A stretch of DNA of 64,000 nucleotides from Acidovorax soli (GTDB lineage Bacteria; Pseudomonadota; Gammaproteobacteria; Burkholderiales; Burkholderiaceae_C). Position numbers and translations under genes: made by a program. Positions 38,841 through 47,336 of the stretch are shown here, in pieces. The stretch is from contig NZ_JACHLK010000003.1 of assembly GCF_014207955.1 (NCBI RefSeq), positions 62,001 through 126,000 on the forward strand, given 5' to 3'. The number at the start of each line of letters is the position of its first letter. Position 1 is the stretch's first letter. Under the pieces are notes generated by a model, which was not told the origin of the DNA, ran no database searches, and worked only from the letters and a program-made list of their open reading frames with translations.

Positions 38841-39953
38841 GTGCATAGGGTCCAGCTTCACTACACGCTCAGCCGCGATGCGGGCGACACCCAGATCCGC
38901 AACCCCCTGCCCGAGCTGCTGCAGGCGGTGGCCGAAGAGGGCTCCATCTCGGGTGCTGCGCGCGCGCTCGAACTGTCCTACCGCCATGTCTGGGGCGCCC
39001 TCAAGCGCTGGGAGGAGCAGCTCGGTGGCGAGCTGATCATCTGGGGCAAGGGCCAGTCCGCCCAGCTCAGCGAGTTCGGCACCAAGCTGCTGTGGGCCGA
39101 GCGCCAGGCCCAGGCGCGCCTGGCGCCCCAGATCGCCGCCCTGCATGCCGACCTGGAGCGCGCCTTCGCCGTGGCCTTCGACGACCAGGCCCATGTGCTC
39201 ACCATGTATGCCAGCCACGACGATGCGCTGGCCGCGCTGCGCGCCTATGCGGCCACGCCGGGCGAGAGCGGCGCGCTGCACCTGGACATCCGCTTCACCG
39301 GCAGCGTGGACGCCATCCGCGCACTCAACGAGGGCCGCTGCACGATGGCCGGCTTCCACACGCGCGAAACACCAGCTGCCGACTCGCTTGCCGCCCGCAC
39401 CTACAAGCCCCTGCTCAAGCCGGGGCACCACAAGATCATCGGGTTTGCGCAGCGCACCCAGGGGCTGATCGTGGCGCGCGGCAACCCGCTGGGCCTGCAG
39501 TCCCTGGCCGACGTGGCGCGCCAGCAGGCACGCTTCGTGAACCGGCCCCTGGGCACCGGCACCCGGGTGCTGCTGGACGAGCTGCTCGCACAATCCGGGT
39601 TGGGCCCCGGCGACCTGCAGGGTTACGAGCGCAACGAACCCTCGCACACGGCCGTGGCCCAGGCCGTGGCCGCCGGCACGGCCGATGTGGGCATGGGCAT
39701 CGAGCTCGCGGCCCACGCCCGGGGCCTGGGCTTCGTGCCCCTGGTGCAGGAGCGCTACCACCTGGCCTGCCTCAAATCCACCCTGGAGCAGCCGGCCACC
39801 CGGGCCCTGCGCGACCTGCTGCAGACCGCCGCCTGGCAGGCGCAGATGGCGGCACTGCCCGGCTATGTGCCCATGCACTGCGGCGAGGTGCTGTCCATGA
39901 GCACCGTGCTGCCCTGGTGGCAGTTCGCCCGGCCCAAGCCCGCGCGGGCGTGA
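38841..39953 (+). CDS. ModE/LysR-type HTH regulator with substrate-binding domain (tungstate system)
   Basis: 370-residue regulator. The N-terminus is a ModE-like winged helix (LQAVAEEGSISGAARALELSYRHVWGALKRWEEQLG and KGQSAQLSEFGTKLLWAE). The rest is a periplasmic-binding-like domain of the molybdate/PBP superfamily (IRFTGSVDAIRALNEGRCTMAGFH; LIVARGNPLGL; RFVNRPLGTGTRVLLDELL). Proteins of this layout regulate oxyanion or molybdoenzyme genes. Its divergent position, 50 bases from tupB, suggests that it controls tupBCA in response to the metal. The start codon is GTG at 38841; I see no in-frame ATG upstream. Confidence 0.85.
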   Translation: MHRVQLHYTLSRDAGDTQIRNPLPELLQAVAEEGSISGAARALELSYRHVWGALKRWEEQLGGELIIWGKGQSAQLSEFGTKLLWAERQAQARLAPQIAALHADLERAFAVAFDDQAHVLTMYASHDDALAALRAYAATPGESGALHLDIRFTGSVDAIRALNEGRCTMAGFHTRETPAADSLAARTYKPLLKPGHHKIIGFAQRTQGLIVARGNPLGLQSLADVARQQARFVNRPLGTGTRVLLDELLAQSGLGPGDLQGYERNEPSHTAVAQAVAAGTADVGMGIELAAHARGLGFVPLVQERYHLACLKSTLEQPATRALRDLLQTAAWQAQMAALPGYVPMHCGEVLSMSTVLPWWQFARPKPARA

Positions 39954-40098
39954 TCCTGGCGGGGGGGCCTGAGGAAAACCCTATCCCTGCGCGTCAGGCT
40001 TTCTTCAGCGCCCAGCAGGTACCATCCGCGTTACTTTCAGACACCCGGCAGCGCTTCGGGTGCATCTGCGCTCTTTTCAAAACCCCAGGAGACACAAG

Positions 40099-40638
40099 GT
40101 GTCAGCACTTCTCAAATTGGCTTTGGGCATGGACTGGATTTCCAGCCAGCTCAGCAAGGTGGCAACGTGGACCGTGCTTGCGGCGGCCATGATCTCGGCA
40201 GGCAATGCCTTCGTGCGCTATGGCCTGGACTACAGCTCCAACGCCTGGCTGGAGATCCAGTGGTACCTGTTCGCCGCCACGGTGATGATGGGCGCACCCT
40301 TCGTGCTGTACATGAACGAGCATGTGCGCGTGGACATCGTCTACGGCAAGCTGCGCGGCAACAAGCAGGTGTATGTGGACATCGCCGGCCTGGCCCTGTT
40401 CCTGCTGCCCGCCATGGGCCTGATCGCCTACCTGAGCTGGCCCTTCTTCCTGCGCGGTTTCCTCTCCGGCGAAATGTCCGGCAACTCCGGCGGCCTGATC
40501 CGCTGGCCCGCCCTGCTGCTGCTGCCCGTGGGCTTTGGCCTGATGTTCCTGCAGGGTGTCTCCGAGATCGTCAAGCGGGTGGCCCACCTGCGCGGCATCT
40601 ACCAGATGAACACCCACTACGAGAAGCCGGTGCAATAA
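40099..40638 (+). CDS. TRAP transporter small permease (DctQ family)
   Basis: 179-residue membrane protein with four helices and the DctQ-type motif SSNAWLEIQWYLFAATVMMGAPFVLYMNEHVRVDIVY, which holds the conserved EIQ and HVRVD residues. It is the small membrane subunit of a TRAP importer. The start is GTG at 40099, fixed by AGGAGA at 40087-40092. The large permease follows 116 bases downstream. Confidence 0.93.
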   Translation: MSALLKLALGMDWISSQLSKVATWTVLAAAMISAGNAFVRYGLDYSSNAWLEIQWYLFAATVMMGAPFVLYMNEHVRVDIVYGKLRGNKQVYVDIAGLALFLLPAMGLIAYLSWPFFLRGFLSGEMSGNSGGLIRWPALLLLPVGFGLMFLQGVSEIVKRVAHLRGIYQMNTHYEKPVQ

Positions 40639-40754
40639 CGGGGGCCGATGAACACCCCATCGTGACACGGCAGTCCTTTCTGCGCAGCCCGCCGGCAAGC
40701 CCCGCCCGCTAGCGCCCGACTGCCCCCCATTCCCGGAATTTCAGGAACACAACT

Positions 40755-42290
40755 ATGCATATGGAAAACTTCGCCCCGATCATGTTCGCGGGGCTGGTGC
40801 TGGTGATGCTGATCGGCTTCCCCGTCGCCTTCTCCCTGGCCGCCCTCGGGCTGGCTTCGGGCTTCTTCGCCATCGAGATGGGCTGGTTCCCGGCCGTCTT
40901 CATGTCCAACCTGCCGATCAACATCTTCGGCATCCTGAGCAACGAGCTGCTGCTCGCCATCCCGTTCTTCACCTTCATGGGCGCCATCCTCGAGAAATGC
41001 GGCCTGGCGGAAGACATGCTCGACTCCATGGGCCAGCTCTTCGGCACCGTGCGCGGCGGCCTGGGCTACTCGGTGATCATCGTGGGCTTCATCCTCGGCG
41101 CCATCACCGGCACCGTGGCCGGCCAGGTGATCGCCATGGCGCTGATCTCGCTGCCCGTGATGATCCGCTACGGCTACAACATGCGCTACGCCACCGGCGT
41201 GCTGGCGGCCTCGGGCACCATCACGCAGCTGGTGCCGCCCTCGCTGGTGCTGATCGTCATGGCCGACCAGCTCGGCCGTTCGGTGGGCGACATGTACCGC
41301 GGCGCCTGGGGCCCCTCCATCCTGCAGGTGCTGATCTTCGCGGGCTACACCTTCCTGCTGGGCGTGTTCAAGCCCCACTATGTGCCGGGCATCCCCAAGG
41401 AAGCGCGCACCATGTCGGGTGCCAAGCTGTGGCTCAAGTGCCTGCGCGGCATCATCCCCTCGGCCCTGCTGATCTTCGCCGTGCTCGGCTCCATGGGCGG
41501 CCTGCCCGGCATCGACACCGCCATCGCCACACCGACCGAAGCCGGCGCCATGGGCGTGGTGGGCGCCATGGTGCTGGCCGCCATCCACAAGCGCCTGAAC
41601 TGGGCGCTGATGTGGGAGGCCATGCAGGGCACCATGCGCCTGACGGCCATGGTGGTGTTCATCCTGATCGGTGCGCGCGTGTTCTCCATGGTGTTCCAGG
41701 GCGTGGACGGCGCCAAGTGGGTCGAGCACATGCTCTCGGGCCTGCCCGGCGGCCAGATCGGCTTCCTGATCGCGGTGAACCTGTTCATCTTCTTCCTGGC
41801 CTTCTTCCTCGACTTCTTCGAGATCGCCTTCATCATCCTGCCCATGCTCGGCCCGGTGGCCGACAAGCTTGGCATCGACCTGATCTGGTTCGGCGTGCTG
41901 CTGTGCGTGAACATGCAGACCAGCTTCATGCACCCGCCCTTCGGCTTTGCACTGTTCTACCTGCGCGGCATTGCCAACACGCTGTTCAAGGAAGGGCGCA
42001 TTCCCAAGCCGGTGCTCTCCAGCGATATCTACCTGGGCTCCATCCCCTGGGTGATCATGCAGCTGCTGCTGGTGGCCATCGTGATCTTCGTGCCCCAGAC
42101 CGTGACCATGTTCCTGCCCAAGGCCGAGGTCATCGACACCGACAAGGTGCAGATCGAAGTGCCTGCGGACGACCTGATGAACAACGACGCTCCAAGCGCC
42201 GGCGAGAACCCCTTCGGCGATACGGCCCCGGCCACCTCGGACGCAGCCCCTGCGGCCGCCGCGCCTGCGGGCTCCGACGCCAAGCAGTGA
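40755..42290 (+). CDS. TRAP transporter large permease (DctM family)
   Basis: 511-residue inner-membrane sodium-dependent importer subunit with about 12 helices. The conserved blocks are FAGLVLVMLIGFPVAFSLAALGL, NELLLAIPFFTFMGAILE, VAASGTI-type GVLAASGTITQLVPPSLVLIV and FFLDFFEIAFIILPMLGPVADKLGIDLIWF. The subgroup is that of mannitol/chloroaromatic-type carriers. The final 45 residues are an Asp/Ala/Pro-rich tail outside the membrane, not needed for transport. The binding protein is not in this operon: two candidates lie at 44682-47156 on the other strand. Confidence 0.94.
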   Translation: MHMENFAPIMFAGLVLVMLIGFPVAFSLAALGLASGFFAIEMGWFPAVFMSNLPINIFGILSNELLLAIPFFTFMGAILEKCGLAEDMLDSMGQLFGTVRGGLGYSVIIVGFILGAITGTVAGQVIAMALISLPVMIRYGYNMRYATGVLAASGTITQLVPPSLVLIVMADQLGRSVGDMYRGAWGPSILQVLIFAGYTFLLGVFKPHYVPGIPKEARTMSGAKLWLKCLRGIIPSALLIFAVLGSMGGLPGIDTAIATPTEAGAMGVVGAMVLAAIHKRLNWALMWEAMQGTMRLTAMVVFILIGARVFSMVFQGVDGAKWVEHMLSGLPGGQIGFLIAVNLFIFFLAFFLDFFEIAFIILPMLGPVADKLGIDLIWFGVLLCVNMQTSFMHPPFGFALFYLRGIANTLFKEGRIPKPVLSSDIYLGSIPWVIMQLLLVAIVIFVPQTVTMFLPKAEVIDTDKVQIEVPADDLMNNDAPSAGENPFGDTAPATSDAAPAAAAPAGSDAKQ

Positions 42291-42292
42291 GC

Positions 42293-42808
42293 ATGCAAGT
42301 GGCGAGCCTCTCCATGCTGAACCAGACCCCCATGATGGCGCCGGAACCCTTTCGCTTCACCCCGCAAGGGGGTGAGGTGGTGGGCTCGGCCTTCTCGCCG
42401 ACCTTCCGGGCGCTGGCCACGGTGATCGTGGGCGGCTGCGCCATCTGGTTCGCCCAGCTGTGGTCGCGCGGCGCCCTGGGCTCCAGCACGGGCGTGAGCA
42501 CCGGCGCGGGCTGGTTCATCGCCGGCCTGGTGCTCATGGCCTGGACCTGGTGGAGCATCATGGTCAGCCGCACGCGCATCAGCAAGGACGGCCTGCACCA
42601 GCGCTGGGTCTGGGACAAGGCTCTGCCCTTTGACGACCTGGCCTACGCCAAGCTGATCCGCGTGCCCGGCCTGGGCTGGCTGATCGCGCCGCGCCTGTAC
42701 GTGCGCACGCTGGCCGGCAAGTTCACGGTGTTCTATGGCGCCACGCCGGCCCTGATCCAGGAATTCGAGCGCGTCAGCGCCGAGCTCAAGGCCTTCCGCA
42801 GCTTTTAG
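42293..42808 (+). CDS. membrane protein with PH-like domain
   Basis: 171-residue protein. Two hydrophobic helices (ALATVIVGGCAIWFAQLW and GWFIAGLVLMAWTWWSIMV) are followed by a soluble stretch SRTRISKDGLHQRWVWDKALPFDDLAYAKLIRVPGL, which looks like the bacterial PH-like family of small membrane proteins. No function is known. It starts 2 bases after the DctM stop, so it is co-transcribed with the TRAP genes. An ATG at 42314 is an alternative start. Confidence 0.65.
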   Translation: MQVASLSMLNQTPMMAPEPFRFTPQGGEVVGSAFSPTFRALATVIVGGCAIWFAQLWSRGALGSSTGVSTGAGWFIAGLVLMAWTWWSIMVSRTRISKDGLHQRWVWDKALPFDDLAYAKLIRVPGLGWLIAPRLYVRTLAGKFTVFYGATPALIQEFERVSAELKAFRSF

Positions 42809-42824
42809 TGCCCGCTGCTCCCAC

Positions 42825-42851
42825 AAAAACCGCGCCCTGGCGCGTTTTTTT
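42825..42851. terminator. bidirectional intrinsic terminator
   Basis: CGCGC and GCGCG (stem 42831-42844) are flanked by AAAAAC on the left and TTTTTTT on the right, so it works for both the TRAP operon and the converging HxlR gene. Confidence 0.8.
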
Positions 42852-43303
42852 CATGGTGCCGCGGGCTTGTGCACTGCCGTTTGCCAGGGGCCGAGCACCT
42901 GGCCGCCGGCCCCATGCGGTTGCATCGGTGCGATAGGCAGGCCCGTGGCCCGCTCCAGCAGCTGCGAACGGGCCTCGCCCGCACCAAACAGGTGCTGCTC
43001 GCCCCACTGGCGCAGGGCCACCACCACCGGAAACAGCTGCTCGCCACGGGGGGTGAGCACGTACTCCTGGTAAGAGCTTCCATCGGAGGCCGGCTGCACA
43101 GCCAGGATGCCCTCTTCCACCAGCCTGCGCAGGCGGTCCGCCAGGATGCTGCGGGCCACGCCCAGCCCGCGCTGGAAATCGCCAAAGCGGCGCGTGCCGT
43201 CAAAGGCGTCGCGCACGATCAGCAGGCTCCAGCGGTCGCCCACGAGGTCGAGCGACCGCGCCACGGGACAGGTTTCGGCCATAGCACTCTTGCGTTGGGA
43301 CAT
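42851..43303 (-). CDS. HxlR-family transcriptional regulator
   Basis: 150-residue winged-helix regulator. CPVARSLDLVGDRWSLLIVRDAFDGTRRFGDFQRGLGVARSILADRLRRLVEEGIL is the standard HxlR/YtfH pattern, and it includes the conserved Cys near residue 12 (ETCPVARSLDLVG) that can act in redox sensing. Divergent from the MFS gene and separated from it by a perfect inverted repeat, it likely controls that exporter and itself. Confidence 0.92.
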   Translation of the reverse strand: MSQRKSAMAETCPVARSLDLVGDRWSLLIVRDAFDGTRRFGDFQRGLGVARSILADRLRRLVEEGILAVQPASDGSSYQEYVLTPRGEQLFPVVVALRQWGEQHLFGAGEARSQLLERATGLPIAPMQPHGAGGQVLGPWQTAVHKPAAP

Positions 43304-43363
43304 GGAGGGATCCGGTGGATGGCACCACCCCCATGGGTGTCTTTGCCGGCACAGGTTTCATTT

Positions 43364-43397
43364 TAAGACTGGTCTGCCTAGAATCAAACCAGTCTTA
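43364..43397. promoter_or_regulatory. perfect 10-bp inverted repeat, likely HxlR operator
   Basis: TAAGACTGGT (43364-43373) and ACCAGTCTTA (43388-43397) are exact complements across 14 bp, in the region between the HxlR and MFS genes. The 24-bp centre spacing puts the two halves on one helix face. Flanking TTTCA (43357-43361) and TGAAA (43401-43405) continue the symmetry. Confidence 0.7.
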
Positions 43398-43421
43398 TTT
43401 TGAAACCACATTGCGAACGCC

Positions 43422-44630
43422 ATGCACCCTTGCCCACCCAGCGCAGCCCCCATGCCCCGCGCACTGGTCATGCTGTTTGCCTGCGCCAGCGGGCTCTCCG
43501 TCGCCAACGTCTACTACGCCCAGCCCCTGCTCGATGCGCTCGCCGCCGACTTCGCGATCCGCCAGGCCGCCGTGGGCGGGCTCATCACGGCCACGCAGGT
43601 GGGCTGCGCCCTGGCCCTGGTGCTGTTGGTGCCCCTGGGCGACCGCATGGACCGGCGGCAGCTGATGCGGTGGCAGTGCGCGGCCCTGGTGGCCGCGCTG
43701 CTGGGCACAGCCCTGGCCGCCTCGCCCGGGGCCCTGCTGGCTGGCATGCTGGCGCTGGGCCTGCTGGGCACGGCCATGACCCAGGGCCTGATCGCCTTTG
43801 CCGCCACCGCGGCCGCACCGCAGGAGCGTGGCCATGTGGTCGGCGCGGCCCAGGGCGGTGTGGTCATCGGCCTGCTGCTGGCGCGGGTGGCGGCCGGCCT
43901 GCTGGCCGACCTGCTCGGCTGGCGCGGGGTCTACCTGGCATCGGCCCTGGCCATGCTGGCCCTCGCCGCCCTGCTCTGGCGCGCCCTGCCTGCGGCACCG
44001 GCACCCGCAGGCCGGCTCTCCTACCAGGCCCTGGTGCACTCCATGTTCACCCTGCTGCGCACCGACCGCGTGCTGCAGGTGCGCGGCACCCTGGCCCTGC
44101 TGATGTTTGCGGCCTTCAGCACCTTCTGGAGCGCCATGGTGCTGCCGCTGCGCGAGGCGCCCCACGCCCTGTCGCACAGCGCCATCGGCGCCTTCGGCCT
44201 GGTCGGCGCCCTGGGTGCTCTGGCCGCCACCCGCGCGGGGCGCTGGGCCGACCGGGGCCTGGCCCAGCACGCGACCGCCGCAGCACTGCTGTTGCTGGTC
44301 CTGGCCTGGCTGCCGCTGTGGCTCCTGCCCCATTCGCTGGGTTGGCTGGTGCTGGGCGTGGTCGCGCTGGACCTGGGCGGCCAGGCCATCCATGTCACCA
44401 ACCAGGCCCTGATCCTGCGCGGCGATGCCAGCACCCACGGCCGGCTGGTGGGCTGCTACATGCTGTTCTATGCCGTGGGCAGCGGACTTGGGGCCGCCGC
44501 CTCCACAGCCGCCTATGCGGCCTGGGGTTGGGACGGCGTGTGTGTGCTGGGCGCTGGCGTGAGCGCAACCGCAGCCGCCTTCTGGGCGGCCACCCTGCCA
44601 CCTGTGCCGCGCACGCGGGAACACGCATAA
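43422..44630 (+). CDS. MFS transporter
   Basis: 402-residue protein of twelve hydrophobic segments, a standard major facilitator size. SVANVYYAQPLLDALAADF is a known signature of the YgaY/CynX-like exporters, and VPLGDRMDRRQLM is motif A between TM2 and TM3. Substrate unknown; its pairing with an HxlR regulator suggests an inducible efflux pump. The ATG at 43422 is used; 43452 (MPRALVML) could also serve. A terminator follows directly. Confidence 0.88.
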   Translation: MHPCPPSAAPMPRALVMLFACASGLSVANVYYAQPLLDALAADFAIRQAAVGGLITATQVGCALALVLLVPLGDRMDRRQLMRWQCAALVAALLGTALAASPGALLAGMLALGLLGTAMTQGLIAFAATAAAPQERGHVVGAAQGGVVIGLLLARVAAGLLADLLGWRGVYLASALAMLALAALLWRALPAAPAPAGRLSYQALVHSMFTLLRTDRVLQVRGTLALLMFAAFSTFWSAMVLPLREAPHALSHSAIGAFGLVGALGALAATRAGRWADRGLAQHATAAALLLLVLAWLPLWLLPHSLGWLVLGVVALDLGGQAIHVTNQALILRGDASTHGRLVGCYMLFYAVGSGLGAAASTAAYAAWGWDGVCVLGAGVSATAAAFWAATLPPVPRTREHA

Positions 44631-44657
44631 AAAAACCGCGCCGGAGCGCGGTTCTTT
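44631..44657 (+). terminator. intrinsic terminator
   Basis: AACCGCGC and GCGCGGTT make a perfect 8-bp stem with loop CGGA, flanked by A5 on the left and CTTT on the right. It lies between the convergent MFS and TRAP binding-protein genes and may serve both. Confidence 0.75.
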
Positions 44658-44681
44658 GGGCAATGACAGGCCGGGGCCGTA

Positions 44682-45764
44682 TCAGAGCTTCACGGTCTGC
44701 ATGTAGCTGTCGAAACGGCTTTCGGCCACGCGGAACCATGCCACCTGGTCGCGCTGGAAGGCGCGGAAGTCGGCGAAGATCTTCTTCCACTCGGGGCTCT
44801 TGGCGTCGTTCTCGGCGTACACCTCTTGCGAGGCCTTGAACGAGGCGTCCAGCACGTCCTTGGTGAAGGGCAGGAGCTTGATCTTGGCACCGATCAGCTG
44901 CTTCAAGGCCACGGGGTTGCGGGCGTCGTACTTGGCCAGCATGTCCACCGAAGCCTGGGCCGATGCGGCGGCCACGATGGCCTTGTTCTCGGGCGACAGT
45001 GCGTCGAAGGCCTTCTTGTTGATGAAGAAGTCCACTTCAGGGCCGCCTTCCCACCAGCCGGGGTAGTAGTAGTGGGGCGCGACCTTGTTGAAGCCCAGCT
45101 TCTGGTCGTCGTACGGACCGACCCACTCGGCCGCATCGATCGTGCCCTTTTCGAGGGCCTGGTAGATTTCGCCGCCAGGCAGGCTCTGGGGCACCACGCC
45201 CAGCTTGGTCATCACGTCACCGACCAGGCCACCACCCAGGCGCATCTTCAGGCCCTTGAGGTCGGCGGTCGACTTGATTTCCTTGCGGAACCAGCCACCC
45301 ATCTGGGTGCCCGTGTTGCCGCCGGCAAAGCTCAGCATGCCATAGCCGGCATAGAACTCGTCCAGCAGCTTGCGGCCGTTGCCGTGCAGCATCCAGGCAT
45401 TCATCTGGCGTGCGTTCATGCCGAAAGGAATGGCCGAACCGATGGCGAACGCGGGGTTCTTGCCATAGAAGTAGTAAGGCACGGTGTGGCAGGCTTCCAC
45501 GGAGCCTTGCTGCACGCCGTCGACCACGCCGAAGGGAGGCATCAGTTCGCCACCGGCGTGCACGGAGATCTCGAACTTGCCGCCCGACATGGCCTTGACC
45601 GCGTTGGCAAACACTTCAGCGCCACCGTAGATGGTGTCCAGCGGCTTGGGGAAGCTCGAAGCCAAGCGCCAGCGCACGGCAGCCTGCGCATGCACGGCAG
45701 GTGCCACACCCGCGGCCAGCACACCGGCGATACCGGCATGCTTGATGATAGAACGACGATCCAT
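44682..45764 (-). CDS. TRAP transporter substrate-binding protein DctP, paralogue 1
   Basis: 360-residue periplasmic protein. The signal peptide MDRRSIIKHAGIAGVLAAGV has a twin-arginine motif (DRRSIIK), cleaved after VHA. The mature part shows ASSFPKPLDTIYGGAEVFANAV, PYYFYGKNPAFAIGSAIPFG, GNTGTQMGGWF (ligand-contact region) and PGWWEGGPEVDFFINKKAFD. It belongs to the mannitol/chloroaromatic-type DctP group and matches the DctM subgroup encoded at 40755. The ATG at 45764 has GGAGA upstream. It is the same length as paralogue 2 and can be aligned along its whole length. Confidence 0.93.
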   Translation of the reverse strand: MDRRSIIKHAGIAGVLAAGVAPAVHAQAAVRWRLASSFPKPLDTIYGGAEVFANAVKAMSGGKFEISVHAGGELMPPFGVVDGVQQGSVEACHTVPYYFYGKNPAFAIGSAIPFGMNARQMNAWMLHGNGRKLLDEFYAGYGMLSFAGGNTGTQMGGWFRKEIKSTADLKGLKMRLGGGLVGDVMTKLGVVPQSLPGGEIYQALEKGTIDAAEWVGPYDDQKLGFNKVAPHYYYPGWWEGGPEVDFFINKKAFDALSPENKAIVAAASAQASVDMLAKYDARNPVALKQLIGAKIKLLPFTKDVLDASFKASQEVYAENDAKSPEWKKIFADFRAFQRDQVAWFRVAESRFDSYMQTVKL

Positions 45765-45844
45765 GAGTTTCTCCGAATACTTGTGATTGCACACCCTGGC
45801 ACACAGGCCGGTCGCCCGAGGCCAAGAACCTTCTAGCCGGATCG

Positions 45845-45883
45845 ATTGTAGGAACATGCCCCCCCGTGGATTTGCGGGTTTTC
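45845..45883 (-). promoter_or_regulatory. promoter block of DctP paralogue 1
   Basis: Read on the minus strand, GAAAACCCGCA (complement of 45873-45883) precedes TACAAT (complement of 45845-45850), a good -10, 81 bases before the ATG. The same two elements occur with near-identical spacing upstream of paralogue 2. No TTGACA-like -35 is seen at 17 bp. Confidence 0.5.
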
Positions 45884-45974
45884 CCGTGAAAGCCCGCCCC
45901 CCGCACGAGGGCTTCAGGGTTCTGCAAGCATCCGGGCAAACCGGTCAAAACCGTCACGCCCCCGACCAGGGCAG

Positions 45975-46073
45975 CCGTGCAAGGGCCGCCCCGCCGCACC
46001 GGCTGCGTCCCCCTTCCCGAATCGCGAAGCGAATCGAGAGAAGGGGGAAGGCGCGCAGCGCCTCAGGGGGATG
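45975..46073. repeat. intergenic hairpin element, copy 2
   Basis: The outer 25 bases (45975-45999) are identical to 11981-12005. The GTCCCCCTT/AAGGGGGAAGGC stem and the final CTCAGGGGG box are also conserved, and again the element abuts the stop codon of a minus-strand gene. The loop holds an extra block of about 24 bases with a small stem (TCGCGAAGCGA) that is absent from copy 1. Confidence 0.7.
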
Positions 46074-47156
46074 TCATATCTTCTGCGCCGACATGAAACT
46101 GTCAAAGCGCACTTCCGCGAAGCGGAACCACAGGATCTGGTCGCGCTGGAAGTTGCGCATGTCCGCGTAGATCTTCTTCCACTCGGGGCTCTTCGCGTCG
46201 TTCTGCGCGAAGGTCTCCATCGATGCGCGGAAGGCGGCATCCAGGATCGTCTGCGAGTACGGCAATACCTTGGTCTTGGCGGCCACCAGCTGCTTGAGCG
46301 CGTTGGGGTTGAGCGCGTCGTAGCGGGCCAGCATGTCGGTGTGCGCGATGGACGCGGCCGCCTCGATGATGAACTTGTACTCGGGCGAGAGCGTGTTGTA
46401 GGCCTTGCGGTTCACGTACAGGTCGACCTCGGGCCCGCCCTCCCACCAGCCGGGGTAGTAGTAGTAGGGCGCGACCTTGTTGAAGCCCAGCTTCTGGTCG
46501 TCGTAGGGCCCGATCCACTCGGCTGCGTCGATGCTGCCCTTTTGCAGGGCCTGGTAGATGTCACCGCCCGGAATACTCTGCGGAACGGCCCCGAGCCGCG
46601 CCATGACCTCGGCCACCAGGCCGCTGCCCACACGGATCTTCAGGCCCTTGAAGTCGGCCGGGTTGCGCACCTCGCGCAGGTACCAGCCGCCCATCTGCGT
46701 GCCGGTGTTGCCGCAGGCAAAGCTCACGATGTTGAAGCCCGCATAGAACTCGTTCATGAGTTTGCGGCCATTGCCGTGCAGCATCCACGCGCTCATCTGC
46801 CGCGCATTGAAGCCGAAGGGCACCGTGCAGCCCAGCGCGAATGCGGGGTTCTTGTCGTAGAAGTAGTAGGGCACGGCGTGGCACATCTCCACCGTGCCGT
46901 TCTGCACCCCGTCGACCACGTCGAAGGCGGGCATCAGCTCGCCGCCACCATGCACGGAGATCTCGAACTTGCCGTTGGACAGGATGCGCACCGCGCGCGC
47001 AAACACCTCGGCGCCGCCAAAGATATTGTCCGAGGAGCGCGGGAAACTCGAGGCGATCCGCCACCGCAGCGTGGCCTGTGCATGCACGGCCGGCGCAACG
47101 CCCGCGGCCAGTACACCCGCCAGGCCGGTGTGCGTGATGAGCGAACGGCGATCCAT
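46074..47156 (-). CDS. TRAP transporter substrate-binding protein DctP, paralogue 2
   Basis: 360-residue periplasmic protein, clearly related to the protein at 44682: Tat-type start MDRRSLITHTGLAGVLAAGV, RIASSFPRSSDNIFGGAEVFARAV, PYYFYDKNPAFALGCTVPFGF, GNTGTQMGGWY and EWIGPYDDQKLGFNKVAPYYYYPGWWEGGPE. The two differ mainly on the surface and in the middle segment, so they may bind different ligands. Its ATG is at 47156, and it ends in hairpin element copy 2. A duplication is the simplest origin; either or both may feed the DctQM permease. Confidence 0.93.
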   Translation of the reverse strand: MDRRSLITHTGLAGVLAAGVAPAVHAQATLRWRIASSFPRSSDNIFGGAEVFARAVRILSNGKFEISVHGGGELMPAFDVVDGVQNGTVEMCHAVPYYFYDKNPAFALGCTVPFGFNARQMSAWMLHGNGRKLMNEFYAGFNIVSFACGNTGTQMGGWYLREVRNPADFKGLKIRVGSGLVAEVMARLGAVPQSIPGGDIYQALQKGSIDAAEWIGPYDDQKLGFNKVAPYYYYPGWWEGGPEVDLYVNRKAYNTLSPEYKFIIEAAASIAHTDMLARYDALNPNALKQLVAAKTKVLPYSQTILDAAFRASMETFAQNDAKSPEWKKIYADMRNFQRDQILWFRFAEVRFDSFMSAQKI

Positions 47157-47250
47157 ACAGCGTGTCTCCTGTTTCCGCGGGGGTGGGGGGCGGCAGCGAG
47201 CGCTGCGCAGGAAGGTGGGGTGCGCGTGCAGATCCGTGCAGCGCGCCTGC

Positions 47251-47290
47251 ATTGTAGGAGGTGCCCCGCCCGGGCGCTGTGCGGGTTTTC
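47251..47290 (-). promoter_or_regulatory. promoter block of DctP paralogue 2
   Basis: On the minus strand, GAAAACCCGCA (complement of 47280-47290) precedes TACAAT (complement of 47251-47256), 94 bases before the ATG. The offset between the two elements is 29 bases, against 28 in the paralogue 1 copy, and the GGGGCA and TCC bases next to the hexamer also agree. Confidence 0.5.
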
Positions 47291-47336
47291 GACAGCACGG
47301 CCGTGCCGCCGGCATTCGGCCCGTGGGCCGATCCAC

